Origin: Gnetum montanum
Taxonomy: Eukaryota; Streptophyta; Gnetopsida; Gnetales; Gnetaceae
Assembly: GCA_015680685.1 (NCBI GenBank)
Contig: MNCI01017655.1
Location: 1,121,792-1,185,791 of the forward strand
DNA length: 64,000 nt
Direction of reading: 5' to 3'
Positions 11,636-22,649 of the stretch are shown here, piece by piece (position 1 is the stretch's first letter; each line of letters begins with the position of its first letter). Below the pieces are notes generated by a model. It was not told where the DNA came from, searched no databases, and was given only the letters and a program-made list of their open reading frames with translations. A program made the translations under genes and the position numbers.

Positions 11636-11980
11636 CCAATGCTAACACACATCAGTTCAGCAACCTAGATGGTAGATGACTTAAGGATAAAAGAGGAGAA
11701 GTTTTAGGATCTTCTTGATCACTACAAATTTCATAAGCCTAATGACAAAAGGAATTGCTCAATGGAAGAGCCACTACCTCCAGGAGCCACATGTGCTTCC
11801 CCGATTTGTGTCTTATAATTTTGTATCCAATTTTTGTTAAGCACCACTATAGCATGTATAAGTTTGTTTTTTTGTTTATTTGAGCTAGTTAATAATTCCA
11901 TACCTGCCCAATATTTTGTAAAGAATTTGCTCCTCATTTTGTTTAACTCAAGGATGAGTTTTCATTTAGTCGTGAGGGTA
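11636..11980 (+). other. 3' internal end of the Athila-like element owning LTR C
   Basis: Plus-strand sequence leading into LTR C. The part reading ggatgagttttcattt before the LTR matches, in reverse complement, the sequence next to LTR B at 29699-29760. It is therefore the 3' end of another Athila-type element, into which copy A was inserted. No coding sequence is recognised; a weak minus reading at 11937-11731 has no known family. Confidence 0.55.
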
Positions 11981-12659
11981 TGATGAGTCATGTCTATGTC
12001 AGCCTTGATATCGGATATCTGATATCAAGGCTCTAATATCATATCCTAAGAAATGATGTTAGATGTCTAATATTGTCTCTTTCATGCTAGCCTATATATA
12101 CAACACTTGGGTGCATGGTTGGAACATAGTTTTAGTTCTCAATTTTTGATAATTTTTCTTAGATTTATGAATCCAAGTTCTACTTTTCCCAATGCATGCC
12201 TATAGTGTGATGTTTGTAATTGTATGACACCTTTGTTTGAGTGTGACATACTTGAACATGTTACATGACTAGAAATAAAGATCAAGATTACTCCCATCAT
12301 TACAACATCCACTTAAACTATTATTGCTTTTAATTGTTAATTATTTATTATTTTCTTAGTTAATGTTTTTATTTATTGCTATTTACTATTCTTATCATTA
12401 AGTGGAATGAGTACAACCTAATCATGAGTGTTGAAGTGTAAGTTCTTGGTAATCCAATATTGTATCATTTGGCACACCTAGTGATGTACACTTGGCATTT
12501 CTAGTAGTAGTTATATGAAGTCCAAGGTGTGTGCGAACAATTTGGAACAAATACTCATTGCACATAGGCTAGTTCAAATTTTATTTTCCATTACTCATTA
12601 GCCTAGTTAATCTAGCTCTTTATCATCATTAGGAGTACCATAGAGTTAGACAACATTAT
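11981..12659 (+). repeat. LTR C, left part
   Basis: Plus-oriented Athila-type LTR beginning tgatgagtcatg. It is the reverse complement of LTR E (41904 down to about 41240). Interrupted by G1; the rest follows at 26233-26423. Rejoined, the LTR is about 865 bp. Confidence 0.85.
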
Positions 12660-13479
12660 TGTTGGCACATTTTGGCCATTTCATGGAATAGAGATATGGG
12701 ATGATTGAGACCTTTAAAATATTTCAATATAACTATTTCAAATGGAAAGATGTAGGTTGAAAAGGTACTGATTCCTATCATTTGTTTCCATTAGCTAAAA
12801 AGGATTGGATGAAAAGATGGAATGAAAGAAATAATAAATAAAATAACTGGAAAATCTTTGGATACTAGTAAAGAACGAGCAGGAGCTATCCTTAGGGAAA
12901 AGGTGGTAGAAAATAGTGTTTCAGGCTGCTGATATTTGTTCAAAGCATATGCGCTCTACCTCAAATAATTTGAAAATAATTTCAAAAGGATAATGCATGA
13001 AATTACCAAATATTCATGTAAGTTATTATGCAGTGATGAAACATAGAATTTTTCGCTTATACCTTGTACATAGATCAAGATTTGATTTGACTAATGGAAG
13101 CCAGTTACATCAAAAAGTAATGCGAATATCGATGAAAACCAATTCTTCATTGAAATAATATTATGGTCACTTTGCTTTGCCTTTGGATTGGGGTTGTTCC
13201 CACCCCTGCTGCCTCAATTAATTATCTACAACTCAGCGACGTCACTCTACCATCACCATTTTCATTCTATTGCTGAAGTAGCACAACACTTTTAGTTTAG
13301 TCGAAGCACAAAATGTAGAGCTGCTGTGAAAGCTGCCGATACGTTCTAGATTGAGGTTAGAATTTGTAAGCCAACAACATCTACTACTAATACCACTTCT
13401 TTATCATCTTGAACCACCATTGTGTTGCTATTTTTTTTGGATCATTTTTAGTTTTTGCCAGTTGTTTTTACAAGTGAAA

Positions 13480-13977
13480 ATGGATGATTCACCTGAGCGC
13501 ACCATCATGGCGCTGGCGTAGGCTCAGTCACCAATTATGCAGGATTCACCATTTTTCAATTACTTGCATAACCTTTCTCCCATCAATCTAGTCAAGTTAG
13601 AACATGCTGCTTAGACTCTCTCTGAGTTGAACTTCCCTCCTCTGCCATCAGTGTTCATATTACCTCAAGTTTCATGTTCAAAAGAATCAAGCTTCATGAA
13701 AAGGCCTTCCCAATGGGATATAGAAGATAAAGAGATCAAGATGCCATGAATGGAGAGTGACAAAGTCCACAATTTGAACATGAACATGTCAAGTTCCAAT
13801 ACAATAAATCTCCATGATCATGCTGGAAAAGAGATAGCTTTTGATTCTTCTCCATGAGAGAAAATCATCAGGGAGGATAGGGGCGTTGGAAAATTTTCTC
13901 GTTGTAGCACCTCCCAATATTTGTTAGAGCTAGCAGATGAAAAAAATAATGGAGACACCATGTCCAAAGAAATCTAA
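13480..13977 (+). pseudogene. TSO1/CPP (tesmin CXC)-like fragment inside G1 5' LTR
   Basis: One frame runs from ATG 13480 to TAA 13975-13977, with internal stops such as TAG near 13519. It reads MDDSPECTIMAL, then DSPFFNYLHNLSPINLVK and PPLPSVFILPQVSCSKES. Plant TSO1-like CXC (CPP) proteins have an N-terminal SPVFNYINxLSPIxPVK-type motif followed by a PPSVFTSP-type motif, so this looks like the 5' exon region of such a gene. The CXC domain itself is absent. The identification is by eye. About 340 bp upstream may be the donor's untranslated leader. A second copy lies at 23472-23963. Confidence 0.6.
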
Positions 13978-13984
13978 AATGTGC

Positions 13985-14213
13985 ACGTATTTGCTGTGGT
14001 TGCTCCCTTGAAATTCTTGGTGGAACAGAGGATAGAGGTGGGTTAAATTGTGAATTTGATAACTGGAAGAAAAACTATGGAAATCTGTTCTCTTACAGAG
14101 ACATCAATGAAGCCACTGGAGGATTCAACAATAATAAGCTACTGGGGTCCAGCATCCTATCCTCCGTATACTGGGGCATTCTCAGAGATGGCACATGGCG
14201 GCAGCAACTGAAC
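13985..14213 (+). pseudogene. Receptor-like kinase fragment inside G1 5' LTR
   Basis: Reads FSYRDINEATGGFN, then KLLGSSILSSVYWGILRDGT. This is the start of a plant receptor kinase domain (FSYxELxxATxxF, then the glycine-rich loop LLGxGSFGxVYKGxLxDGT), with the loop glycines eroded. The preceding codons (GGTEDRGGLN...FDNWKKNYGN) would be the juxtamembrane part. The fragment stops before the catalytic Lys region. The paralogous copy is near 24060-24190. Confidence 0.55.
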
Positions 14214-14429
14214 ACCACACGGCAACATTACTAGACGCAGCAGCAGGGCCTTGTTTTACGGTGGTAGTTGATATATGATTCTGGCTGAGATCGGCATAGG
14301 GCAGAATAATTTGAAACATTTTGCATACATCAGGCTATTTCAGGCCTGATGCCTTCACATTCGAAGGTGTTCTTAAACATGCAAAGATCAATTGCTCGCT
14401 GTGAGTTGGTTATCAAGGAAGGAAGAATC

Positions 14430-14749
14430 AGTTACCAGGAGATGACGGAGATGATGTGTTGCTGATTGAAGCACCTCCTATAACGGCTCCAAGTAACCAC
14501 CACTGTATTTGAATTTATTTTTCTAGTGAACATCACATTTCCAAGGAGGCCAGTAGCAATTTTTATGTGGATATAAAGCTGGCATCAAGTGCAAATGTGT
14601 ATGATATAATTATACAACATCAGAAATTTGCAAGGATCAGCTTTATTGATTTTAAAGACTATGCAACTACCTCCACCAACATCTACACTAAGGTGGATGT
14701 TGAATTATTATTATTTTTTTTACTACCACCTATTCATGAAAATTACTAG
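14430..14749 (+). pseudogene. Unidentified coding-like cargo in G1 5' LTR
   Basis: Reads LPGDDGDDVLLIEAPPIT, then FYVDIKLASSANVYDII and KFARISFIDF. The 3' LTR copy (24448-24711) has an uninterrupted 87-residue reading, so the frame is protein-like. A short preceding piece resembles a PPR linker (NAITFGGVLK in the 3' LTR). I do not recognise the family. Confidence 0.4.
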
Positions 14750-15082
14750 GGCTTCAGTAGTTAATGATATTTAACAATTAAAAACTTAAAATCCTAAATA
14801 AAAATAAAATGACAATTGTATGGAGCTCTTATAGTATGGAGATCTTGGATTTATTTTTTAAAAATCATTATATAGGTTGTTTCTTATAAAAAAATATTTG
14901 TAATATTTGTAAAGACACATGCCAATGTTAGCATGATTTTCTCCTATCTTCATGTATAAGTTATAACTTCCTAACTTGTTGGGCAAGTAATATCTCCTAA
15001 CTTGTTGGGTAAGTTATAAGTTCCTTACTTGGTAGAGAAGTTAGCCAAGATATTTTGGAATATCTAACTACCTATGAGACCC

Positions 15083-15090
15083 TATAAAAA
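15083..15090 (+). promoter_or_regulatory. TATA box of G1 5' LTR
   Basis: TATAAAAA within ccctataaaaaggcttt. The same block is conserved at 25072 (3' LTR), 59273 (G2) and 38960-38967 minus (G3). It lies in the LTR part shared by all G copies, downstream of the variable cargo. Confidence 0.7.
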
Positions 15091-16301
15091 GGCTTTGGGA
15101 GTTAGAAGAATTATATAACACACTAGGGGTCTCACTTTGGGTCTTGAAGGAAGATTGAAAATGAAGACATTGTGAAAGATTACTTCTAAGATGACTTGCT
15201 AAAGAAAACATTTCAACCTCTTTGTCATAGTCCTATGAGTTATGTTTATTTTCTATTTTGTTTAAATTATTTAGCTAGTGGTTTAGATACTATCATCCTT
15301 GGCAAGTAATTTTGGGATTTTTAGATTGCTCTTATTGTTCTTGTTGCATGATAGAAAATTTCTATTAAAATTTTGCCATAGAAGAGCTTGTGTTTGAAAG
15401 CCTTAAGAGAATTTTAGTAGTGAATTTTATTATTGTGCAATGTATAAGAACCGCTATTGAGATTGTTGTAAGAGAGTCTCTACATGTAGTCAAGCCGTTG
15501 AACGATTCAATAGTCAAGAGGGTTCAGAAAATCTTTGGTATTTTGATAAGACTATAATAGTTTCTTTTATCTTTAAAGTGAATCTTTGTGGTATTTCAAT
15601 AAAAAAATTTTAAGTCTTTTGAAGGTTCTGTTGAATGTAATCATTGACATCCATTATCTAGCCAAAATAGAGTCTGGTACGTGATAGTTTACGCAGCAAT
15701 TTTTTGGGTAGCATAGTAGGATTGTCTTGAAGAAATTGCTTATTTGAGCCTTGGGAGTTTGAATAATTCGTAGTTATTGAATTTGGGATAGCTTTATTGC
15801 AAAGTGTTTACTCATATCATTTTACCTTATTTAAACATTTAAGATCTTTACACAAATTTGCTTTCTTTTTCTCTTCTTTCTATTTCCATTAAATCTCGCT
15901 CTATTTGTAGTTTTCTTGTGGAACTATCTCTTTCTTTGGGAAAAATTAGAAGTAGATTTGCAGAGTTGTGCTCAAATTTTTTTGCAAAACTTTATTTGTT
16001 ACAAGTAGGTATTATAAGCACCGCATAGACTAGGCAATTGAACAAAATGAGAACTCTGAACAACTCATAGTACTTTGCAAAGTTGGCTAAATCTCTTTAA
16101 GATAAGTCATTTATAGTTTTACAGACAATCCAATATTTTCATTTTTCACAATAGCATACTACAACAGCACACACACATACTCACATCAACTATTGAGTCT
16201 ATTTGGAGGCATCTAGGCCTTGGTGTTGCCAGAGACCAGCAAACACCTAAATCATGTTCGAGGACACTTGTTGGCGGTCGCATCCCAAACCGTCACGAAT
16301 A

Positions 16302-16326
16302 GTTCTTTTGGCGCTAGAAGGAGGGC
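16302..16326 (+). promoter_or_regulatory. Primer-binding site, tRNA-Asn type (G1)
   Basis: Follows the LTR after a short spacer: ttggcgctagaaggaggg. It is identical in G2 (60470-60495) and nearly so in group III. From memory, it is complementary to the 3' end of plant tRNA-Asn(GUU) including CCA. Confidence 0.7.
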
Positions 16327-16426
16327 TGAAAATTTAGCCTCTAAGTTCATGAGCCTTATAATTTTAGCACATCAACCATTCTTTGTTACTATAAAGGCTT
16401 AAGAAATTAGATACTATTTTCAGTTC

Positions 16427-17997
16427 ATGACCAAGAAGATTGATAGTTTGGAAAATTTAAAAGTTTCAAAAGATATTCTTGATTCTAAGACTGATTCTTC
16501 ATTAGAAGAAGAACAAAAGAAAGTTTTTGATTTGGGAACAAGTAGTGGAGTGAAAACTAAAAGATCAAGAAGATCACTCATTATATCTGGTGTATCGATT
16601 TATAAGAGAAGATCTAGAAAGTCTAAGAGTTCAACTATCCAAAAGAATAGGATGGCAAATACTTGCCAAAGAGTTACGCCATTATGATTTCAAAATTACA
16701 ATTATATTCCTAAGGTAGTTTACAAATATTTTCCTGAGCCTTTCATTCTTGAAAAAGCTTATTTAGCTAAAGAATATATTCACATGTTTGAGTTAGCTTT
16801 AGTTCATGCAAATACTCAACATCAAGATCAAGCTTGTAGGTTGTTTGTCTCAAATTTAAAGGATATGGCTCAGATTTGGTATTCAAACTTACCAAATAAT
16901 AGTATTACAAGTTCGGATGACATGAAGAATCTTTTCTTGGCCCAGTTTGGTAATCAATTAGATCAACAACAACTATACTATGGGCTGATACAAGCTAAGA
17001 AAGGAATTAAAGAGTCAATTAGAGATTTTAACATCAAGTTTCAACAAATTTGTGGACTCTTTCAAAGATAATATAGGCCATTAGAAGAAATGCTTAAAGA
17101 AAATTATCTTAAGGCTGCCCCAACATTTCAATTTGGTTATGAAGAACTCCAAACTTAACTACACTAAATGATTACTTTAGTGAAGCTATATAGTTAGAAA
17201 AATAGTTGAACTTGAAGCCTGAAGAAAATATCACAATTCAGAAAGGAGAAGAAAGAGTTATGATTCCTATGCAAGATTTAGCTCAATTTAAAGCTTTACT
17301 AGTTTCATCTCATGTTAAGATAGAGCAAGAACATGAAAGAGTAGAATCTGAAAAAGGACCATTAATGAGAGATATGTCTAACAGAATAGTGAAGCTTGAA
17401 AAAGCCTTGAAAATAGTTAATATCAAGGAAGAAAGGAAAAATATAAAGCATAAACATCAAGACACTAAGTTAGTAGAAGATGAGGATGAAAGTGACCTTA
17501 TTATATCCAACTTTCTTAATATTGAATCTGATAATGAGTTATCTAGTGTTTATTATGCAAGTAAATCTTCTAGCAATTGATCTAGTGATACTTCTTCTCT
17601 ATCAAGTTTTGAAGAAGATATGTCTTCAGATGAAGAATGTAATAATAATGAGGAAAATGGATGTAATCTCCAATCAAAAGAAAGATTAACTACTTCTAGA
17701 TCCCCAAACATTATTACTGATCCATCTACTAAGAGAAAAGGTTTTGAGCCAAATAGAAGAGATAAGAATAAAGGTAAAGGCAATCAAGTAGAGCAAAGCA
17801 CTCCAAATCAGTCTTTTAATAAATGGATAAAGAAACCAAGCTTTATTGGTGATGGAGAGTATGATTTGATTGAAGACCTTAAACATGTCAAGGCTAATAT
17901 TAGCTTTTATCAGTTGCTTCAAATAGGAGATTAGCAAAGAAAGGCTTTAGAGTTTATTAAAGGTAAAAGGAGAGTTAGAGAATCATAGTTAAGTTAT
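16427..17997 (+). pseudogene. gag of G1
   Basis: Starts MTKKIDSLENLKVSKD at 16427, as in G2 at 60587. A Ser/Lys/Arg-rich N-terminus is followed by the gag core DMAQIWYSNLPNNSI. Compared with G2 there is a stop at 16685, a stop at 17069, a small deletion that shifts the frame near 17120, a TGA at 17578, and stops near 17935 and 17986. An acidic Ser/Asp/Glu-rich stretch (17460-17700) is present here and missing from G2. No CCHC knuckle is seen in either copy. It encodes the capsid precursor. Confidence 0.85.
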
Positions 17998-18520
17998 GTG
18001 TCTACTAATGATGAGAAATTAAAGACCTCATATGATAAGGAAGTTCCTCCTTTCCTTTTGACAATGAAATTAAAGGATCAATACTTACACAATTGTCTGG
18101 TTGATTCTAGAGCTATGTATACTATAATGTCATTGTCTATATGTAACAAACTTGGTTTGATTCCTGAAAAATCAAATAAAAAGATAGTTCAAGTGGATAA
18201 AAGTAGAGTGAAGATTGTGGGTCAATTACCAAATGTTCTATTGGAAATTGCTTCTAAACCCTACGTTAGAAGTAGAGTAACTATTCAAGTGGTAGATATA
18301 CCAGATTCGCATAGTCTCAGGTTACATATTCAAGTTGGAGCAAGAATTTCTCAAGTTACATATCAACAAATTATTCTCACATGTGGTTACCTTGGAAAGG
18401 AGAACCAAATCAGATATACATATATAGTGAACCTTTGATGATTGATAATATTACTTCAAATGGAAAAAATAAAATGGTTGAAAAAGGAGGTGTTGAAAAA
18501 AAAATTGTACACTCCAAGAA
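17998..18520 (+). pseudogene. Aspartic protease of G1
   Basis: Continues the gag frame. The active site reads HNCLVDSRAMYTIMSLS, where G2 has VDSGATSTIM, so the catalytic-loop Gly is Arg. A frameshift near 18330 separates the C-terminal tail (MWLPWKGEPNQIYIYSE), which stays in frame in G2. Fusion to gag in one frame matches the Tat/Ogre gag-pro arrangement. Confidence 0.8.
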
Positions 18521-18562
18521 AATTATAGTTTTGAAAAAGAACACTGAAAGAATGAGGATAAA

Positions 18563-18991
18563 TGGGAGTTATACTTCAATGGTTCATGTAATTCAAAAGG
18601 TGCAGGAGTTGGTATAGTTATATTCAAGAATGATTCACCTAAAATTCTCAAAGCAATTCATCTATCTTTCCCTTGTACTAACAACAAAGCTAAGTATGAA
18701 GCTTTATGTATTGGCATAAGAATAGCTCTAGACAAAAAGATCAAAGTAATCACTATAAAAGGAGACTCAAGATTAATTTGTGAACAAGTAAAGGATATCT
18801 GTGTAGTGAAGAGCTCATTCTTAAGACCTTATAAACAACTTACTTGTAAGATGTTAGATCAGTTTGAACATTGTCGAATAGAGCATATAAACAGAGCAGA
18901 GAATCTTATAGTAAATGATTTGGCAAATGCAGCTTCAACATTAGATATGCAAATAATAGAAAGTTACAAAGATGTAATGGTTGAAGAATAA
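18563..18991 (+). pseudogene. Archaeal-type RNase H (aRNH) of G1, upstream of RT
   Basis: One open frame of about 140 codons: WELYFNGSCNSKGAGVGIVI, then LSFPCTNNKAKYEAL, IKGDSRLI, HINRAENLIVNDLANAAST and a stop. This is the second RNase H known from Tat/Ogre elements. Of its acidic residues, the first Asp is Asn (FNGS for FDGS); the Glu (KYEAL), the middle Asp (GDS) and the last Asp (VNDLA) are kept. It lies between protease and RT, ahead of the RT, while a native RNase H also follows the RT at about 20200. In the Tat elements I know, aRNH sits between the native RNase H and integrase. G2 lacks the domain. Confidence 0.82.
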
Positions 18992-19095
18992 CATCAGCCA
19001 TCAGTATCAGATAATATAAGACATTTACAAGTATTTGAAGATGATGATCAACTACTAAGATTTATGAAAACGAAAAACAAAAATTTGAGGGTCAA

Positions 19096-20165
19096 GTGAT
19101 ACCTGAAACATCATCAAATTCCAAAGCTAATTTCATTCCAAAAAGGATGATTGACTTGAAACATGAATTCAAGAAAAAATTACTTATTGGAAAGGATATA
19201 CAAAACACAAATACTCAAGCTTTTGAGGTAGTGAATTTTGGATTAGACAGGATGCCAAAGATGTTAAATGTTATAAAGGAAAGAGAGTTGAGTTTTAAGA
19301 AAAACTTGTTAACATGTCTAGGAAATAATTTGGAAAATTTTGCCTCGTCTTATGATGATCTTAAAGATTCTAGACCAGACGTGATGACACATAAAATTCC
19401 TTTAATAGAAGGTTGTAAAATAGTTAAGCAAAAACAAAGGAAATTTAATCCATCATTTCAACCAGCTATGGAAACCGAAATCAAGAAGTTGTTGCAAGCA
19501 TGAATCATATATCGAGTACGATATTCAACATGGCTTGCTAACCTTGTTTCAGTGAGAAAGAAAAATGGTGATATAAGGCTTTGTGTGGACTTTAGAAATA
19601 TGAATGATGCCTCAAAAAAAGATAAGTATCCACTTCAAAGAATTGATGAGATGCTGATTAAAGTCTCAGGCTATCAAGTATATTCTTTCTTAGATGGTTT
19701 CTCAGGTTATAATCAAATCATGGTAGATAAGAATGATAGATACAAAACAACATTTATTACCAAATGGGGAACTTTCACTTACCAAAGAATGACATTTGGA
19801 TTGTCAAATGTAGGAGCTACTTTCCAAAGAGCAATGGATTTAGCATTTAAGGATTTATTAGGCAAGTACGTGATGGTTTATTTGGATGATATTACAATAT
19901 TCTCAAGAAAAGAAGAAGATCATATTAATCATCTTTAGTAAGTTTTCGATAGATGTCGTGAGTTTGGTATTTCATTAAATCCTAAGAAGTGTATTTTTGG
20001 GGTTAAATCTAGAAGCTTATTAGGCCATGTGAGATGTCAAGAAGGAATTTCCATAGACAATTCCTGAATCCAAGTAGTACAAAATATTGAGCATCCCACA
20101 AATAAGAAATCTCTTAGATATTTCTTTGGGAGGATAAACTTTGTAAAAAAGTGCATTCTCGGGTT
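19096..20165 (+). pseudogene. Reverse transcriptase of G1
   Basis: The N-terminal part (19096-19503) reads FASSYDDL and KQKQRKFNPSF and ends with a TGA where family members have Gly (LLQA-stop-IIYRV). The palm (19552-19938) reads RLCVDFRNMNDASKKDKYPL, FLDGFSGYNQI, TKWGTFTYQRM, GATFQRAMD and VYLDDITIF, so the catalytic YxDD-type motif is intact. A TAG at 19936 interrupts the connection (FGISLNPKKC follows). These motifs are typical of the Tat/Ogre branch. Confidence 0.9.
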
Positions 20166-20199
20166 TACTTAAATTACCAAACCTTTGATGCATATGCTA

Positions 20200-20700
20200 A
20201 GAAAGGACATCTAAGTAGAGAAAACACCAGAATATTTTTGGTTATATTCTGTTACTTCGAATGATTCTATCACTACTGTTTTAACACAAAAAGATGATGA
20301 AGGTCAAGATGAATGAATTGGATTTTTTGGGTATCAGTTAAAAGGTTTATAATTAAATTATTTAGACTTACAGAAACAAGCTTTTGCAGTCATCAAAGCA
20401 CTTCAACATTTTAAATATTATTTGGAAAGTTCATTAGTCCACATTATGCTAATTGAACCTGCAATCAAACGATTCCTAGCCCAAAATAAAATTATATTAA
20501 AAAAGGAAAAATGGCTTATAAAGTTGCAAAGTTTTAGATTTTCATTAGAAATATGCAAAACAATTAAGGAAATGGGATTAGCCAAGTTAATGACTAGAGA
20601 AAGTGAAGTATGTATACTTGATACCCATGAAGAGAATTGGTATGACAAAATTCTCAAATTTCTTAATACAAGGAAAATCCAAAATAATTTAACTGCAAGT
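20200..20700 (+). pseudogene. Native gypsy RNase H of G1
   Basis: Reads SNDSITTVLTQKDDEGQDE, then LNYLDLQKQAFAVIKALQ and HFKYYLESSLVHIML. The first acidic position is altered (SND for SDAS). Stops near 20310 and 20350 break it. It is followed by a linker (EICKTIKEMGLAKLMT...) to the integrase. Together with the upstream aRNH this makes a dual-RNase H element. Confidence 0.75.
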
Positions 20701-20702
20701 TA

Positions 20703-21884
20703 AAAGAGAGGTTTCTTCAAAAGAGCACAAAGATTTGTTGTTAAAGATGGTATATTATATAAAAAATATTTTCGAGGGGTTTTATTGGAATATGTTTATA
20801 ATGAACAAATTAATTTCATTTTGGAACAATTTCATGATCATTTGAATTTATTTTATGAATCCCCTAAGTAGACTATGCAACATATACTTCGTTATGGATA
20901 TTACTGGCCTTCTATGTATCAAGAAGTTAGTTCAAAGATTCAAAATGCTATAAATGTCAAATTCATGGGCCCAAGATTAAAAAGGCTAGAGCCCCTTTAA
21001 AGCTAGTAGTTGCAGATAGACCATTTCAACAATGGAGTTTGGATTTTATTGGTATAATTACTCCTTCAAGAGTCAGATAGAAGTTTATTCTCACGGCTAC
21101 TGAATATTTCACTAAATGGTCTAAAGCAAAGGCTCCAAGAGGAAGTTCAGCATTAGATGTGATTAAGTTTCTAGAAGACGACATTCTAAGTAGATTTGGT
21201 CTACTCGAAGTGTTAGTGTCAGACAATGGAGTTGCCTTCAAATCTGAAGAGTTTATCAAATGGGCATCAAAAAAATCTATTTTCTTATTTTCCTCATCAA
21301 ATTATTATCCTCAAGGAAATGGCCTAGCAGAATCCACCAATAAAAAGCTTATCACTTATATCAAGAAATTGATGAATGAGAATCTAGGAAATTGGATTAA
21401 TTATCTACAATCCGTGTTATGGTCAGATCGAATTAGATTTAAGAGAGCTATTGGGACATCACCATATAACTTAGTTTATGGTTTGCCAGCAAGAATTACA
21501 AATAAGATTGTAAGCTCAACTTTTGAATTCGTATAAAGATATAGTGAAAAAATTGATAAAGATAGAACTTTCATGACTTTGCTTATTAAAAGAGAAGTTG
21601 AAGTAGATAAAGCAAGGGATAATTTGTTACAGAATACCTCTCAAGTTAAAAGATGGTTTGATAGGAAAGCTCTAAAAAGAACTTTCAAGATAAGAGACCT
21701 TGTCTTATTATGGAATATGAAGAAACCAAATAAGTTTACACTAACATGGATTAGTCCATTTCAAATTGCAAAGCAATTGTCAGAGGATACTTACAAATTA
21801 TCAACTTTGGATGGCATGGAATTACAATTTCCATATAATGTTTTGCATATAAAACATTATTTTGGACAATTGCATACAGCTTGA
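20703..21884 (+). pseudogene. Integrase of G1
   Basis: The zinc-finger part is at about 20760-20970 (ILEQFHDHLNLFYESPK, GYYWPSMYQEV). The core begins WSLDFIG and TATEYFTKW, where the first catalytic Asp is Glu; then VSDNGVAFKSEEF (second Asp) and QGNGLAESTNK (catalytic Glu kept). The C-terminal part is at 21573-21884 (RTFKIRDLVLLWN, ending LHTA-stop). No chromodomain. Frameshifts near 21000 and a stop at 21534 divide it. Confidence 0.88.
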
Positions 21885-22635
21885 AGATATCCTTATACAA
21901 AAGTAATATATGTATCTACTATTAGGCATAATATTACTAGGAGTATAGTATTAATTATGTTTAATTATGCTATTGGTATATGGTTAGATTTATTTAAATT
22001 ATAAATTAGTTTTATAAGTTAATTCCTACAAGTGAAACAAGTGGAAGCCTACACATGTGACAAGTGGAGGAGGTGACTCATCANTGAATTCTCATTCCTC
22101 ACAAGAGATTTAGAGATAGAATCAAATATTTGGGGATAGTATCAAAATTTCACCCAAGAAGAGGAAAGGGAAGAAAAATAACCAATCAATGGAGATTCAT
22201 GGGAAGAAGCCTTTGTGTCCCAAGAAGAAGAAGAAGGACCCAATTGGGAATAACAGAAGAATTCATCTAAGAAAGAAGATGAGAAGATTGTTAAAGAAAA
22301 AGTTCAAGCAGATCAAGTTGAAAGCTCAACCAAGCCAGAAAACAACAGAACAGCCTTCATCACGTTAGAAATTTCCTATGAGAAAGTTAGAGATATGAGG
22401 ATTCCTACCAGAGTAACCCGCACAATTCTGTTCCCATCTAAAGAATAATCCGTGAATGAAGGACTTGATAATGTATAGTTTGTTGTTTTCTAGGAATGAG
22501 GTTTTTCTACTACCAAACCTTATGTTTGATGGAAATTTTCCTTCAAAATGATTTCTTTTCAGTTGTAAAAATTTAATAAAATCTTCATACAATTCAGTTT
22601 TAAAATGGGGCTTGCATGAATTTCTTTAAGCTTTT
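21885..22635 (+). other. 3' untranslated region of G1, with coding-like tail
   Basis: Noncoding stretch after integrase, with one undetermined base at 22084. A 59-codon Lys/Arg-rich reading lies at 22189-22368 (MEIHGKKPLCPKKKKK...). An overlapping reading in the integrase frame ends KVRDMRIPTRV...FPSKE-stop at about 22446. The same tail closes the fused G2 ORF, which supports the second frame as the real one. Its function is unknown. Confidence 0.5.
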
Positions 22636-22649
22636 AAAGGGGGCAAAAA
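22636..22649 (+). promoter_or_regulatory. Polypurine tract of G1
   Basis: aaagggggcaaaaa directly before the 3' LTR. The same tract (aaagggggcagaaa) precedes the 3' LTR of G2. It primes plus-strand DNA synthesis. Confidence 0.85.

Larger units (their letters stand above)
12660..16301 (+). repeat. 5' LTR of G1
   Basis: Starts tgttggcacattttgg and ends gtcacgaata, where the 3' LTR and G2 end ccaaca. Layout: about 30 bp common to all G LTRs; a cargo region at about 12690-14880 with host-gene-like fragments; a common region at about 14880-16301 with the TATA box. The counterpart is at 22650-26232. Confidence 0.92.

Noticed and set aside
10784-11640. accaat on both sides of LTR A, as if it were a solo LTR with a target duplication
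   Set aside because: The low-side ccaa is the start of the primer-binding site of copy A (ttgg on the minus strand), and a collinear interior follows, so it is a 5' LTR and the match is coincidental.
22189-22368. 59-codon Lys-rich ORF as a separate gene of G1
   Set aside because: G2 conserves the other reading frame of the same region, so the basic ORF is more likely a by-product. Kept only as a note.
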